Shown here in pieces: positions 1-5,782 of a stretch of 7,117 nucleotides of DNA. Within the stretch, counting starts at the first letter, position 1; every line of letters starts with the position of its first letter. Location of the stretch: positions 1 to 7,117 of the forward strand of contig CAIZDF010000073.1 in NCBI GenBank assembly GCA_903931645.1, written 5' to 3'. A model generated the notes under the pieces. The model made no database searches, had not been told where the DNA came from, and saw only the letters and a program-made list of their open reading frames with translations. Position numbers and translations under genes: made by a program. Source of the stretch: an uncultured Tolumonas sp. GTDB taxonomy: Bacteria > Pseudomonadota > Gammaproteobacteria > Enterobacterales > Aeromonadaceae.

Positions 1-397
1 CGTGGTGCCATTTGTGGATACACTGACGTCCATGCTGGATGAGTCTATTCCGTTAACTACCGGTGAATATGATGAATGGGGTGATCCGCGTGAACCGGCG
101 GTTTACGACTACATCAAAGCTTACAGCCCGTATGATCAGGTAACAGCGCAAGCCTACCCGCACTTGTTGGTGGGCAGTGGTTTGCACGATTCGCAGGTGC
201 AATATTGGGAACCGGCCAAATGGGTCGCCAAATTGCGGGCGAATAAAACCGACGACAATTTGCTGTTGCTGAGTATGGATATGGATGCCGGGCACGGCGG
301 AAAATCCGGGCGTTATCGTTATTTCCTCGATATCGCGCAGGAATATGCCTTCATGCTGGCGTTAGCAGATACCAGTATAAATTCTGCATCAAATTGA
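1..397 (+). CDS. ptrB: Oligopeptidase B (protease II), C-terminal fragment
   Basis: This is the last ~131 residues of a serine peptidase of the prolyl oligopeptidase family (S9A). Such enzymes cleave short peptides after Arg or Lys in the cytoplasm. The gene runs off the left edge, so the GTG codons at positions 2 and 5 are internal valines, not starts. The fragment is the end of the alpha/beta-hydrolase catalytic domain. The [15 protein letters not shown] segment holds the expected catalytic Asp (codon 188-190). The [10 protein letters not shown] segment holds the expected catalytic His (codon 293-295). The catalytic Ser would lie upstream, outside the window. The substrate-site stretch [17 protein letters not shown] closely resembles E. 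coli PtrB as I remember it. The stop is TGA at 395-397. A weak hairpin region (418-475) follows before the next gene. The family call is secure; oligopeptidase B rather than prolyl oligopeptidase rests on this recalled similarity. Confidence 0.95.
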   Translation, partial: VVPFVDTLTSMLDESIPLTTGEYDEWGDPREPAVYDYIKAYSPYDQVTAQAYPHLLVGSGLHDSQVQYWEPAKWVAKLRANKTDDNLLLLSMDMDAGHGGKSGRYRYFLDIAQEYAFMLALADTSINSASN

Positions 398-417
398 TCT
401 GACGGCGGCATTTGCTT

Positions 418-475
418 TAGCAGATGCTGCTAGACTGACAGCATTCTGTGGGGTTACATCTTCGCCGATGTAACC
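418..475 (+). other. Two intergenic hairpins between ptrB and yfcZ-like gene
   Basis: Two perfect inverted repeats lie in the 104-bp gap. The first has TAGCAG (418-423) and CTGCTA (427-432) around a 3-nt loop. The second has GGTTACATC (452-460) and GATGTAACC (467-475) around TTCGCC, a 9-bp stem. The second is followed only by a broken T-rich stretch (479-489), so it is at best a weak terminator for ptrB. It ends 26 nt before the downstream start codon, so it could equally be a 5'-leader structure of that gene. The sequence does not decide between these. Confidence 0.5.
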
Positions 476-501
476 AGATTAGTTTATTTAAGGAGCTGAA
501 C

Positions 502-798
502 ATGGCAGTAGAACATAAAGAAGAAGTGTGTGAAGCCTGTGGCTGTCTGGCCGAAGTGGGTACCATCATTCACGAAGGTGATGATGTGGTTGTGATCCCA
601 GTTGAAGGTGATGACGAAGCCGATGCACTGGCGCGTCAGGCACGTTACATCGACGTGGCGAAACAGGCTTGTGCCGATGTGCAAGTCAGCAGTGAACTGC
701 AAACCGTGGAAGGCGGTGTTGTGCTGAATACCACGCTGCAATTTACCTGCACCGCTGAAAAGATGATTTTCGAGATGCGCGCACGTTCTGTGCGTTAA
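502..798 (+). CDS. yfcZ: YfcZ/YiiS-family small protein (DUF406, UPF0381)
   Basis: A 98-residue cytoplasmic protein with no signal peptide or membrane segment. The start is the ATG at 502, because AAGGAG at 490-495 sits 6 nt upstream; a longer reading from 448 has no such site. The family (DUF406) is recognised from the layout: a Cys-rich N-terminus followed by a V-G-T-I segment (residues 19-22), an acidic middle (26-40), and a C-terminal strand reading LQFTCTAEKMIFEMRAR. The last part matches the ending of E. coli YfcZ (FACEAEMLIFQLGLR) as I recall it. Cysteines fall at residues 10, 13, 15, 57 and 83; the C-x2-C-x-C cluster at 10-15 could bind metal or be redox active, which is inference. 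To my knowledge the family has no settled biochemical function. The gene appears monocistronic, with a strong terminator directly after it. The symbol reflects family membership; orthology to yfcZ rather than yiiS is not established. Confidence 0.85.
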   Translation: MAVEHKEEVCEACGCLAEVGTIIHEGDDVVVIPVEGDDEADALARQARYIDVAKQACADVQVSSELQTVEGGVVLNTTLQFTCTAEKMIFEMRARSVR

Positions 799-806
799 TC
801 TGTATT

Positions 807-845
807 CCGCCGCCATTTTTCTCTCCTCTGGCGGCGGTTTCTGCT
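807..845 (+). terminator. Rho-independent terminator after the yfcZ-like gene
   Basis: An 8-bp all-GC perfect stem, CCGCCGCC (807-814) with GGCGGCGG (830-837), encloses a 15-nt pyrimidine-rich loop. It is followed by TTT and then a second T-run at about 846-851. It begins 8 nt after the stop codon. It should isolate the downstream sRNA promoter region from yfcZ-like transcription. Confidence 0.85.
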
Positions 846-967
846 ATTTTTCACCACATCCCTCTTATCTCATTCCTATCGATGGCTTACAGGCGTGTAG
901 GATATTTGCCATAGTTACTGTGAGCAAAGACGCTTCTTCGTGCCAGCCAACAAGAATACACATAAGT

Positions 968-980
968 TAATTTATTGATA
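968..980 (-). promoter_or_regulatory. Candidate IHF binding site upstream of csrB
   Basis: Positions 968-980 read TAATTTATTGATA. This is a full match to the reverse complement of the IHF consensus WATCAANNNNTTR. It lies in an AT-rich stretch about 95-105 bp upstream of the predicted csrB start. In E. coli, Salmonella, Pseudomonas and Legionella, IHF bends DNA upstream of csrB/rsm-type RNA genes so that a distal UvrY/GacA site can reach the promoter. The match is seen; the role is inferred by analogy. AT-rich DNA yields chance matches, hence moderate confidence. Confidence 0.5.
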
Positions 981-1038
981 AATAACGAATTAATCATTCT
1001 GTGCATAAATTATTGGAAAAATAGCATATTTAGGCTAC

Positions 1039-1066
1039 TTGTAGGAAAGCTACAAATCCTTAGTAT
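1039..1066 (+). promoter_or_regulatory. Predicted csrB promoter with embedded inverted repeat
   Basis: A weak sigma-70-like pair is present: TTGTAG at 1039-1044 (3/6 to TTGACA) and TAGTAT at 1061-1066 (4/6 to TATAAT), with a 16-bp spacer. It would start transcription near 1073, just before the first GGA motif. A perfect inverted repeat, TTGTAG-N5-CTACAA (1039-1055), covers the -35 and half of the spacer. It resembles a shortened form of the GacA/UvrY box (TGTAAG-N6-CTTACA) but has the wrong spacing. A poor -35 fits an activator-dependent promoter. The start position is an estimate to within several bases. Confidence 0.45.
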
Positions 1067-1111
1067 TACTCCTGCAGGACGCGCTGCGGTTTCTCAAGGT
1101 TGAGAAGCTTT

Positions 1112-1286
1112 GTCAGGATGACAAAACGGATTTACCTCAGGATTGAGGTGTTGTTACTCAGGACGAGTAGCAGTCAGGACGACAAAAGGATACCTCAGGA
1201 CGAGGTCTTGTTACTCGGGAAGAGTAACAGTCAGGATGACGCAGGATACTTCAGGACGAAGTCATTGTTGCTCAGGATGAGTGGCA
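1112..1286 (+). repeat. Three tandem ~57-nt repeat units inside the CsrB RNA
   Basis: Three consecutive units occupy 1112-1172 (61 nt), 1173-1229 (57 nt) and 1230-1286 (57 nt). Each has the same order: a GTC-AGGAY-GAC mini-hairpin, a linker GGAT, an A-C-C/T-T-C stem closing an AGGA loop, then a TGTTACTC-type stem closing a second GGA loop. Differences are often compensatory: ACCTC/GAGGT in unit 2 becomes ACTTC/GAAGT in unit 3. A degenerate fourth unit begins at 1288 (GCC-AGGAT-GGC, linker, ACCAC-AGGAT-GTGGT) and then diverges. This suggests growth of the RNA by tandem duplication under selection for structure. Confidence 0.8.
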
Positions 1287-1479
1287 AGCCAGGATGGCAG
1301 AAGGATGCACCACAGGATGTGGTTATCAGGATGTCTTCATGGATTGAAGAAAGTAACAAGTAAGGATTATTTGTTACGCAGGATGCTTAAAAGGATGTCC
1401 CGATGGATCGGGAAGGGCCTTCAAGGATGAGATAAGACGATGCCATATCGTCGCAGGCTTGGGCAACCAAGACTTTCAG

Positions 1480-1510
1480 AGGGGTGACTTATGTCGCCCT
1501 TTTATTTTTT
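1480..1510 (+). terminator. Rho-independent terminator of csrB
   Basis: The stem AGGGGTGAC (1480-1488) pairs with GTCGCCCT (1493-1500) across a TTAT loop, with one G-U pair. A T-tract (1500-1510, TTTTATTTTTT) follows directly. It marks the 3' end of the sRNA and confirms the + strand orientation of the gene. Confidence 0.92.
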
Positions 1511-1799
1511 CCGCTTTCCGCAAAATCCCACCTACCAGAAATTATCTTCTCGCGATTAACCTTTCAATTTTTAACACTTACTCTAATTTGCCTTGGCTGA
1601 ATCGAGTTTGCACCTCTGATAGATCACTAAATTAACAATCAAGATATAGATAGCAGTCAAAGATCCGTATTTGTCATGTTGTCTTTATTTGAATATTTAC
1701 TAGATTCAATTAGCAATCTGAATAATTACATAACAGATGTTTCTTTTGGGTGTGAACAACGCCACGCCTCCTTCATCACAGTCGGACTATGGTGGATTT

Positions 1800-3974
1800 A
1801 TGCAATTACGTTCAATTCAGACAAAAATCGCTTTGATAGGTGGTATATGCTTGCTGGCCACGGCAGGCTCGTTGGTGGGGTATAGCGTTTATTCCGGCTC
1901 TAACACACAAAAATTGATCGGTGCCAGAGGCAGTGAATTAGTCCAGAAAAATGCGCTTGATGCAGTCAATAACTTGGGCGGTCGTTATGCCGGTGAGATC
2001 CGCGCGCAGTTTGATGTGGCATTAGATTCAGCCAGAACGATGGCAAATTCTTTTGCTGTTTCCAAAATGGCTGCGGAACAAAGCGGTAATCTGGTACTGG
2101 GGCGTGATCAGGTAAATGCGGTTTTACTTAATGTCTTAAAGCAAAACCCGGATTTCAATGGTACCTACTCTTGCTGGGAACCCAATGCCATTGACGGTAA
2201 GGATCAGGATTTTACCACCGGACAAAATGGCAATAATGCAATGACCGGTCGATCTACTCCGTATTGGACGCGTAGCGCCGATGGCAAAATAGCAGTGCAA
2301 CCATTGGTGGAATATGACACCAATGACACGCATCCGAATGGCGTCTTAAAAGGCGGCTGGTATATCGTGCCGCGTGATACGCACAAAGAAAGCGTGCTGG
2401 GACCTTTACCCTACATAGTGCAAGGCAAACAGGTCTGGCTGGCGACGTTGTCAGTGCCGATTTTGGCGGACGGTAAATTTTACGGTGTAGCCGGTGCTGA
2501 CTACGATCTCGATTTTGTGCAAAAAGTCAGTCAGAAGGTGGATAAAGAGCTGTTTGGCGGTAAAGGTGAAGTGGGTATCGTCGCCGATAATGGCTTGCTG
2601 GTCGCTGACAGTGAACACCCTGATTTGATTGGGCAGCACTTTAAGAAAGTAATGGATAAAGATTGGGAAGTGGGCTTTAAAGCCATTCAGGAAGGTAAAA
2701 GCCTGGCCCGTATTGATCCTGATACCGGCATGATCGAGGTGTTTTCACCGATTGAGTTAGGCCGTACCGGAAAACCTTGGGCCGTGATGATCAAAATCAG
2801 CCGTGATGTCGTGCTGGCAGAAAATGAGCAACTGAATGCAGAAATAGGATCATTGGCGACGCATAACATGCTGTGGCAGATCGGCGTTGGTGTGGTGATT
2901 TCCATTCTGGCAATGATTGCCTTGTGGCTGTCAGCCCGTTCGCTTGCTAATCCGATCCGTAAAGCGGCTGATTTAGCCAAAGCGATCCAGGAAGGGGATT
3001 TGTCCAAACGGTTATCGCATGCATCGGTCGATGAGGTGGGGCAGTTATCCAGCGCCTTGGACCGTATGGCGGATAGTTTGCAGGAACAAGTTCATCTGGC
3101 CGAACGGATCTCACAAGGCGATCTCGATGTCGATGTGCGTTTGGCCTCGGATCGTGACCAGTTAGGTTTGGCATTACAGCGTATGGTTAAAACGTTGAAC
3201 GGGTTGATCTCGGATCTGCAAAGTGGCGCCGGACTTATCAGTAGTAATGCCGATCAAGTCTCAGGTTTAAGTCAGGATTTAGCCAGTGGCGCGACCGAAT
3301 CAGCCTCTGCAATCACGGAAATCAGCGCGACTATCACGCAAATTGCCGCACAGACACGGCAAAGTGCGGATAATGCTAACCGAGCCAATCATCTGTCGGT
3401 GGAGGCAGAACAATCGGCGCAGGACGGTAACAAGTTAATGGATGATTTGATGGTGGCGATGCAGGAAATTGATCGTTCCGGTAGAGATATCACCAATATC
3501 ATTAAAGCCATTGATGAAATTGCCACGCAAACCAACTTGCTGGCGTTGAATGCGGCGATTGAAGCGGCACGTGCGGGTCAGCATGGCCGTGGCTTTGCGG
3601 TAGTTGCGGACGAAGTGCGTAATCTGGCAGCTCGTAGTGCGGAAGCAGCAAAACGCACGGCCTCTTTGATTGCCGAATCGAGCCAACGTACCGTCAAAGG
3701 TATGGAGCTGGCGGATAAAACTGCCACTGCGTTGGCCGATATCGTCACCGGTGCGGCGGAAGCATCAGCGCTGGTGGCGGACATTGCCTCTGCTGCCAGT
3801 GAACAAGCATCCGGTATTGAACAAATCAGTTTGGGGATCGGACAGATTGATGAGATCACGCATCAGAACAGTGCCAGCTCTGAACAATGTTCGGCTGCGG
3901 CGAGCGAGTTAACCGCGCAAGCGTCACAACTGAACCAACTGATCAGCAAATTCAAAGTCAAACGCTCGCGTTAA
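1800..3974 (+). CDS. Methyl-accepting chemotaxis protein with dCache sensor
   Basis: An inner-membrane chemoreceptor of 724 residues that would signal to CheA/CheW. In order: TM1 (about 9-31); a periplasmic double-Cache-type sensor (about 45-335, with [20 protein letters not shown] near 185-204 and the [23 protein letters not shown] strand region near 217-239); TM2 (about 358-378); HAMP (about 379-431, starting at the ANPI proline); a second HAMP-like stretch (about 433-470); and the cytoplasmic signalling domain (about 485-715). The signalling domain carries the conserved hairpin tip ([21 protein letters not shown], residues 573-593). The protein ends ...KFKVKRSR, with no CheR-docking NWETF-type pentapeptide. 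I prefer the ATG at 1800 because TM1 then follows a short cationic N-terminus and GGTGGA (1791-1796) precedes it. An in-frame ATG at 1737 adds 21 residues and has no ribosome-binding site. The ligand is unknown; amino acids or other small carboxylates are common for dCache receptors. The gene is a single unit with its own terminator. Confidence 0.93.
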   Translation: MQLRSIQTKIALIGGICLLATAGSLVGYSVYSGSNTQKLIGARGSELVQKNALDAVNNLGGRYAGEIRAQFDVALDSARTMANSFAVSKMAAEQSGNLVLGRDQVNAVLLNVLKQNPDFNGTYSCWEPNAIDGKDQDFTTGQNGNNAMTGRSTPYWTRSADGKIAVQPLVEYDTNDTHPNGVLKGGWYIVPRDTHKESVLGPLPYIVQGKQVWLATLSVPILADGKFYGVAGADYDLDFVQKVSQKVDKELFGGKGEVGIVADNGLLVADSEHPDLIGQHFKKVMDKDWEVGFKAIQEGKSLARIDPDTGMIEVFSPIELGRTGKPWAVMIKISRDVVLAENEQLNAEIGSLATHNMLWQIGVGVVISILAMIALWLSARSLANPIRKAADLAKAIQEGDLSKRLSHASVDEVGQLSSALDRMADSLQEQVHLAERISQGDLDVDVRLASDRDQLGLALQRMVKTLNGLISDLQSGAGLISSNADQVSGLSQDLASGATESASAITEISATITQIAAQTRQSADNANRANHLSVEAEQSAQDGNKLMDDLMVAMQEIDRSGRDITNIIKAIDEIATQTNLLALNAAIEAARAGQHGRGFAVVADEVRNLAARSAEAAKRTASLIAESSQRTVKGMELADKTATALADIVTGAAEASALVADIASAASEQASGIEQISLGIGQIDEITHQNSASSEQCSAAASELTAQASQLNQLISKFKVKRSR

Positions 3975-3982
3975 GCGAGAAT

Positions 3983-4017
3983 AAAAAAGCGGAGGCCATG
4001 TGGTCTCCGCTTTTTTT
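3983..4017. terminator. Bidirectional terminator between mcp and wrbA
   Basis: The stem GCGGAGGCC (3989-3997) pairs with GGTCTCCGC (4002-4010), including one G-T pair, around an ATGT loop. Six A's flank it on the left (3983-3988) and seven T's on the right (4011-4017). It therefore reads as a terminator on both strands. It serves the + strand chemoreceptor, which stops at 3974, and the - strand wrbA, which stops at 4036. Confidence 0.9.
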
Positions 4018-4035
4018 ATGGGCCAATGAAACGCG

Positions 4036-4632
4036 TTAGCCTTTTAGTTTTGCTGCGACGGTGGCGACATGTTTACCCTGAAAACGGGCAATCGCCAGTT
4101 CACGGGCATCGGGTTGCCGAGAACCATCCCCCCCAGCAATGGTTGTTGCCCCATACGGCGTGCCGCCGCTAACGTGGCTGATATCAAACAGTTCACTGGC
4201 GCCATAACCAATCGGTACAATCACCATGCCGTGATGGGCAAGCGTGGTCCAGGTTGAGGTAATGGTCATCTCTTGTCCGCCACCAACACCGGTCGAACTA
4301 AACACACTGGCTACTTTGCCAAACAATGCCCCTTTGGCCCATAAGCCACCGGTTTGATCGAGGAAAGTCCGCATCTGTCCGGCCATATTGCCAAAGCGGG
4401 TGGGTACCCCAAAGATAATGGCATCATAGTCGGCTAGCTCCGCGGGCGTAGCGACAGGGGTCTGGCTGGCTTTGCCTCCGGCAGAAGCAAAGATCGCAGA
4501 GTCCATCGTTTCAGAAACCCGTTTGAGTGTGACTTCGACGCCATCCACTTCTCGAGCGCCTTCGACCACACTGTTGGCCATCGTTTCAATATGGCCATAC
4601 ATGGAATAATACAGTACAAGCAACTTGGTCAT
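4036..4632 (-). CDS. wrbA: NAD(P)H:quinone oxidoreductase WrbA (flavodoxin-like)
   Basis: A cytoplasmic FMN protein of 198 residues, the same length as E. coli WrbA. The family reduces quinones by two electrons using NAD(P)H and is linked to oxidative and stationary-phase stress. The flavodoxin-like fold shows the FMN phosphate loop [12 protein letters not shown] (8-19), the flavin-contact segment [14 protein letters not shown] (77-90), the [10 protein letters not shown] loop (112-121) and [11 protein letters not shown] (133-143). The end, [19 protein letters not shown] (156-174), is a WrbA hallmark. The start is the ATG at 4632, matching the family N-terminus (TKLLVLYYS), with an AAGGG ribosome-binding site at 4645-4641. 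An upstream in-frame ATG at 4671 would add 13 residues without family support. The gene lies 122 bp downstream of the hydrolase on the same strand. No clear terminator separates them, so readthrough from the psp operon is possible. Confidence 0.97.
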   Translation of the reverse strand: MTKLLVLYYSMYGHIETMANSVVEGAREVDGVEVTLKRVSETMDSAIFASAGGKASQTPVATPAELADYDAIIFGVPTRFGNMAGQMRTFLDQTGGLWAKGALFGKVASVFSSTGVGGGQEMTITSTWTTLAHHGMVIVPIGYGASELFDISHVSGGTPYGATTIAGGDGSRQPDARELAIARFQGKHVATVAAKLKG

Positions 4633-4652
4633 GGTTTGTTCCCTTTCTACGC

Positions 4653-4674
4653 TGAATGATGGGCGTATCATTCA
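4653..4674. promoter_or_regulatory. Perfect 8-bp inverted repeat upstream of wrbA
   Basis: TGAATGAT (4653-4660) and ATCATTCA (4667-4674) are perfect reverse complements separated by 6 bp. The centre lies about 30 bp upstream of the wrbA ATG, just before the ribosome-binding site. The geometry fits a dimeric repressor's operator or a 5'-leader hairpin. No T-run follows on the - strand, so it is not a rho-independent terminator. I cannot name the binding protein. A tandem 7-bp direct repeat (TAAGCAT at 4704-4710 and 4711-4717) lies a little further upstream. Confidence 0.45.
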
Positions 4675-4754
4675 CGACAGGTACGCCGGTAATAACTCAA
4701 CTTTAAGCATTAAGCATAGTCAAACCATAGACTTCCGTGCGTTATTCCGACAGT

Positions 4755-5774
4755 TCAATTTCGAGAACATTGGGTTGCTTTATCTGGAACAATACGCTGA
4801 CACAAGGGCTGACTTAATCCGGCGAGAAAGGTTTCTACCCGTTGGGTATACGCATTATTCAGCCCGAGTTGTTGATTGATCTCTTTGTGAGTGAGCGGTT
4901 CCGGTTGTAATGACGCAGTTATCTGTTGGCTTTTGGCCTGCGAGACAAAATCACCGGCCTGATCACAAGGTTTATCGGGGCGTTGAGTTGAACAGATCGC
5001 CAGAAATGCGGTTTGTTGCGATTGGAGTTGCTGTAACGGGGATGCGGCTTGCCAATAAGCGGGGTCAGAGCCAAAGGCTTTATCGTAGAAACGGTAATGT
5101 TTGGCTGCCATGATCCGAGGAACATCATATGCAGCACTGTCGAGTGAAACAGTGCCTAACCAAGGTTGTGCACCTTGTCGAGTGGCTAACGTCGGATCGG
5201 CGGCCAGTAAGCTGACCAGATGGGCACCAGCAGAATGACCCATTAAGACAAATTGGTGTGCATCGGCCCCCCATTGCGCGGCATTTTTTTGCGCATAGGC
5301 GAGGGCGGTTGCGACATCCTGTGCCTGTAATAACGGGTCAGCCTGCGGCAATAAGCGATAATTGATGGAAATAAAAACAATACCATTAGGCACCCAACGG
5401 GTGATTTTATTATCCACAACGTTACTCATCGCTTTATCGCCAGTACGCCAGGCGCCGCCATGTACCATAAAAATTACGGGGGCGTTTGTAACTGGATGTG
5501 TTGGCAAATAAACATCGAGCCGTTGTTTGGCATCCGCGCCATAAGCCAGATTACGGATCACCCGAACGCCCGCGGGTAATGAATTTGATGTCACGCTGGT
5601 GTCAGTAAATTCATCATTTTCCGTTATATTTTCGGCGGTTGCCGCGTGCCGTTCGGCGAACCGTTCTTGCAAGCGTTCCCGCAGTAAACCGGCTTGCGCG
5701 GGTGACGTTAAAAATAAACAGGATAAGAGCCCAAGAGTGACTGTTCGCAGGCATTGCCTCAGCTGTCGATGCAT
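4755..5774 (-). CDS. Secreted alpha/beta hydrolase (esterase/lipase-like)
   Basis: A 339-residue exported hydrolase. The N-terminus is a Sec signal: cationic start MHRQLRQCLR, hydrophobic core (11-23), and a likely signal peptidase I site after Ala-Gln-Ala (26-28). A charged stretch follows (31-45), then the catalytic domain (about 70-320). Oxyanion motif HGGAW is at 105-109 and the nucleophile elbow GHSAG at 179-183 (Ser181). The probable catalytic His is His296 in LTHKEIN; the acid may be Asp267 or Asp271 and is uncertain. The layout resembles BD-FAE/HSL-type carboxylesterases; the substrate is unknown. The last ~17 residues, with two Cys, extend past the usual domain end. I chose the ATG at 5774 because AGGA (5784-5781) is 6 nt away; the ATG at 5780 directly abuts that site. 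AGGA overlaps the pspC stop codon (TAG, 5785-5783), so translation is probably coupled to pspC. This makes it the apparent fourth gene of the psp operon. Confidence 0.88.
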   Translation of the reverse strand: MHRQLRQCLRTVTLGLLSCLFLTSPAQAGLLRERLQERFAERHAATAENITENDEFTDTSVTSNSLPAGVRVIRNLAYGADAKQRLDVYLPTHPVTNAPVIFMVHGGAWRTGDKAMSNVVDNKITRWVPNGIVFISINYRLLPQADPLLQAQDVATALAYAQKNAAQWGADAHQFVLMGHSAGAHLVSLLAADPTLATRQGAQPWLGTVSLDSAAYDVPRIMAAKHYRFYDKAFGSDPAYWQAASPLQQLQSQQTAFLAICSTQRPDKPCDQAGDFVSQAKSQQITASLQPEPLTHKEINQQLGLNNAYTQRVETFLAGLSQPLCQRIVPDKATQCSRN

Positions 5775-5782
5775 ATCCATTC

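Larger units (their letters stand above)
1073..1510 (+). ncRNA. csrB: CsrB-family CsrA-sequestering small RNA
   Basis: An RNA gene of about 435 nt, recognised by its repeated AGGA(T/C) motifs displayed in hairpin loops. This is the signature of CsrB/CsrC/RsmY/RsmZ RNAs, which titrate the translational regulator CsrA. I count about 24 GGA triplets between 1077 and 1427. Many are loops of perfect or G-U-containing stems: 1109-1125, 1134-1149, 1152-1172, 1192-1206, 1209-1229, 1248-1262, 1265-1287, 1288-1298, 1309-1323, 1334-1350, 1353-1377 and 1398-1413. Others lie in single-stranded linkers (for example 1188, 1244, 1303, 1329, 1393). Two GGA-free hairpins (1436-1452; 1458-1471, with a GCAA loop) precede the terminator. 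An 87-codon open frame across 1100-1363 is a by-product of the repeats and has no ribosome-binding site. The RNA is longer than E. coli CsrB (about 369 nt). Relatives can carry several paralogues, so csrB versus csrC/csrD is open. The 5' end is estimated. Confidence 0.93.

Noticed and set aside
1073..1333. A CRISPR-like array, given regularly spaced AGGAT repeats
   Set aside because: The repeats are 5-8 nt within variable stems whose arms pair with each other; there are no unique spacers of constant length and no cas genes. CsrB explains the pattern fully.
1100..1363. An 87-codon open frame inside the csrB region
   Set aside because: Its peptide is repetitive only because the RNA motif repeats, it has no convincing ribosome-binding site, and the DNA is explained by stem-loops whose substitutions keep pairing rather than codons.
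1628..1656. A possible sigma-28 (FliA) promoter for the chemoreceptor
   Set aside because: TAAA (1628-1631) and GATA (1649-1652) are present, but the rest of the -10 does not match GCCGATAA and the spacing is off by one or more, so this is within chance for AT-rich DNA.
1737..1799. Longer N-terminus of the chemoreceptor from the ATG at 1737
   Set aside because: The 21 extra residues are polar and lack family resemblance, no ribosome-binding site precedes 1737, and the ATG at 1800 puts a short cationic segment directly before TM1.
1676..1885. A 69-codon open frame overlapping the chemoreceptor start
   Set aside because: It overlaps the true gene in another frame and shows no recognisable family or start signal.
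4695..4723. A sigma-70 promoter for wrbA on the - strand from TTGACT
   Set aside because: The -35-like TTGACT (4723-4718) is good, but the hexamer 17 bp downstream (TTGAGT) matches TATAAT at only 3 of 6 positions.
5719..5774. Lipoprotein signal (Leu-Leu-Ser-Cys at residues 16-19) in the hydrolase
   Set aside because: The hydrophobic run continues past the Cys and ends in a standard signal peptidase I site (Ala-Gln-Ala), and the residue before Ser is atypical for a lipobox.
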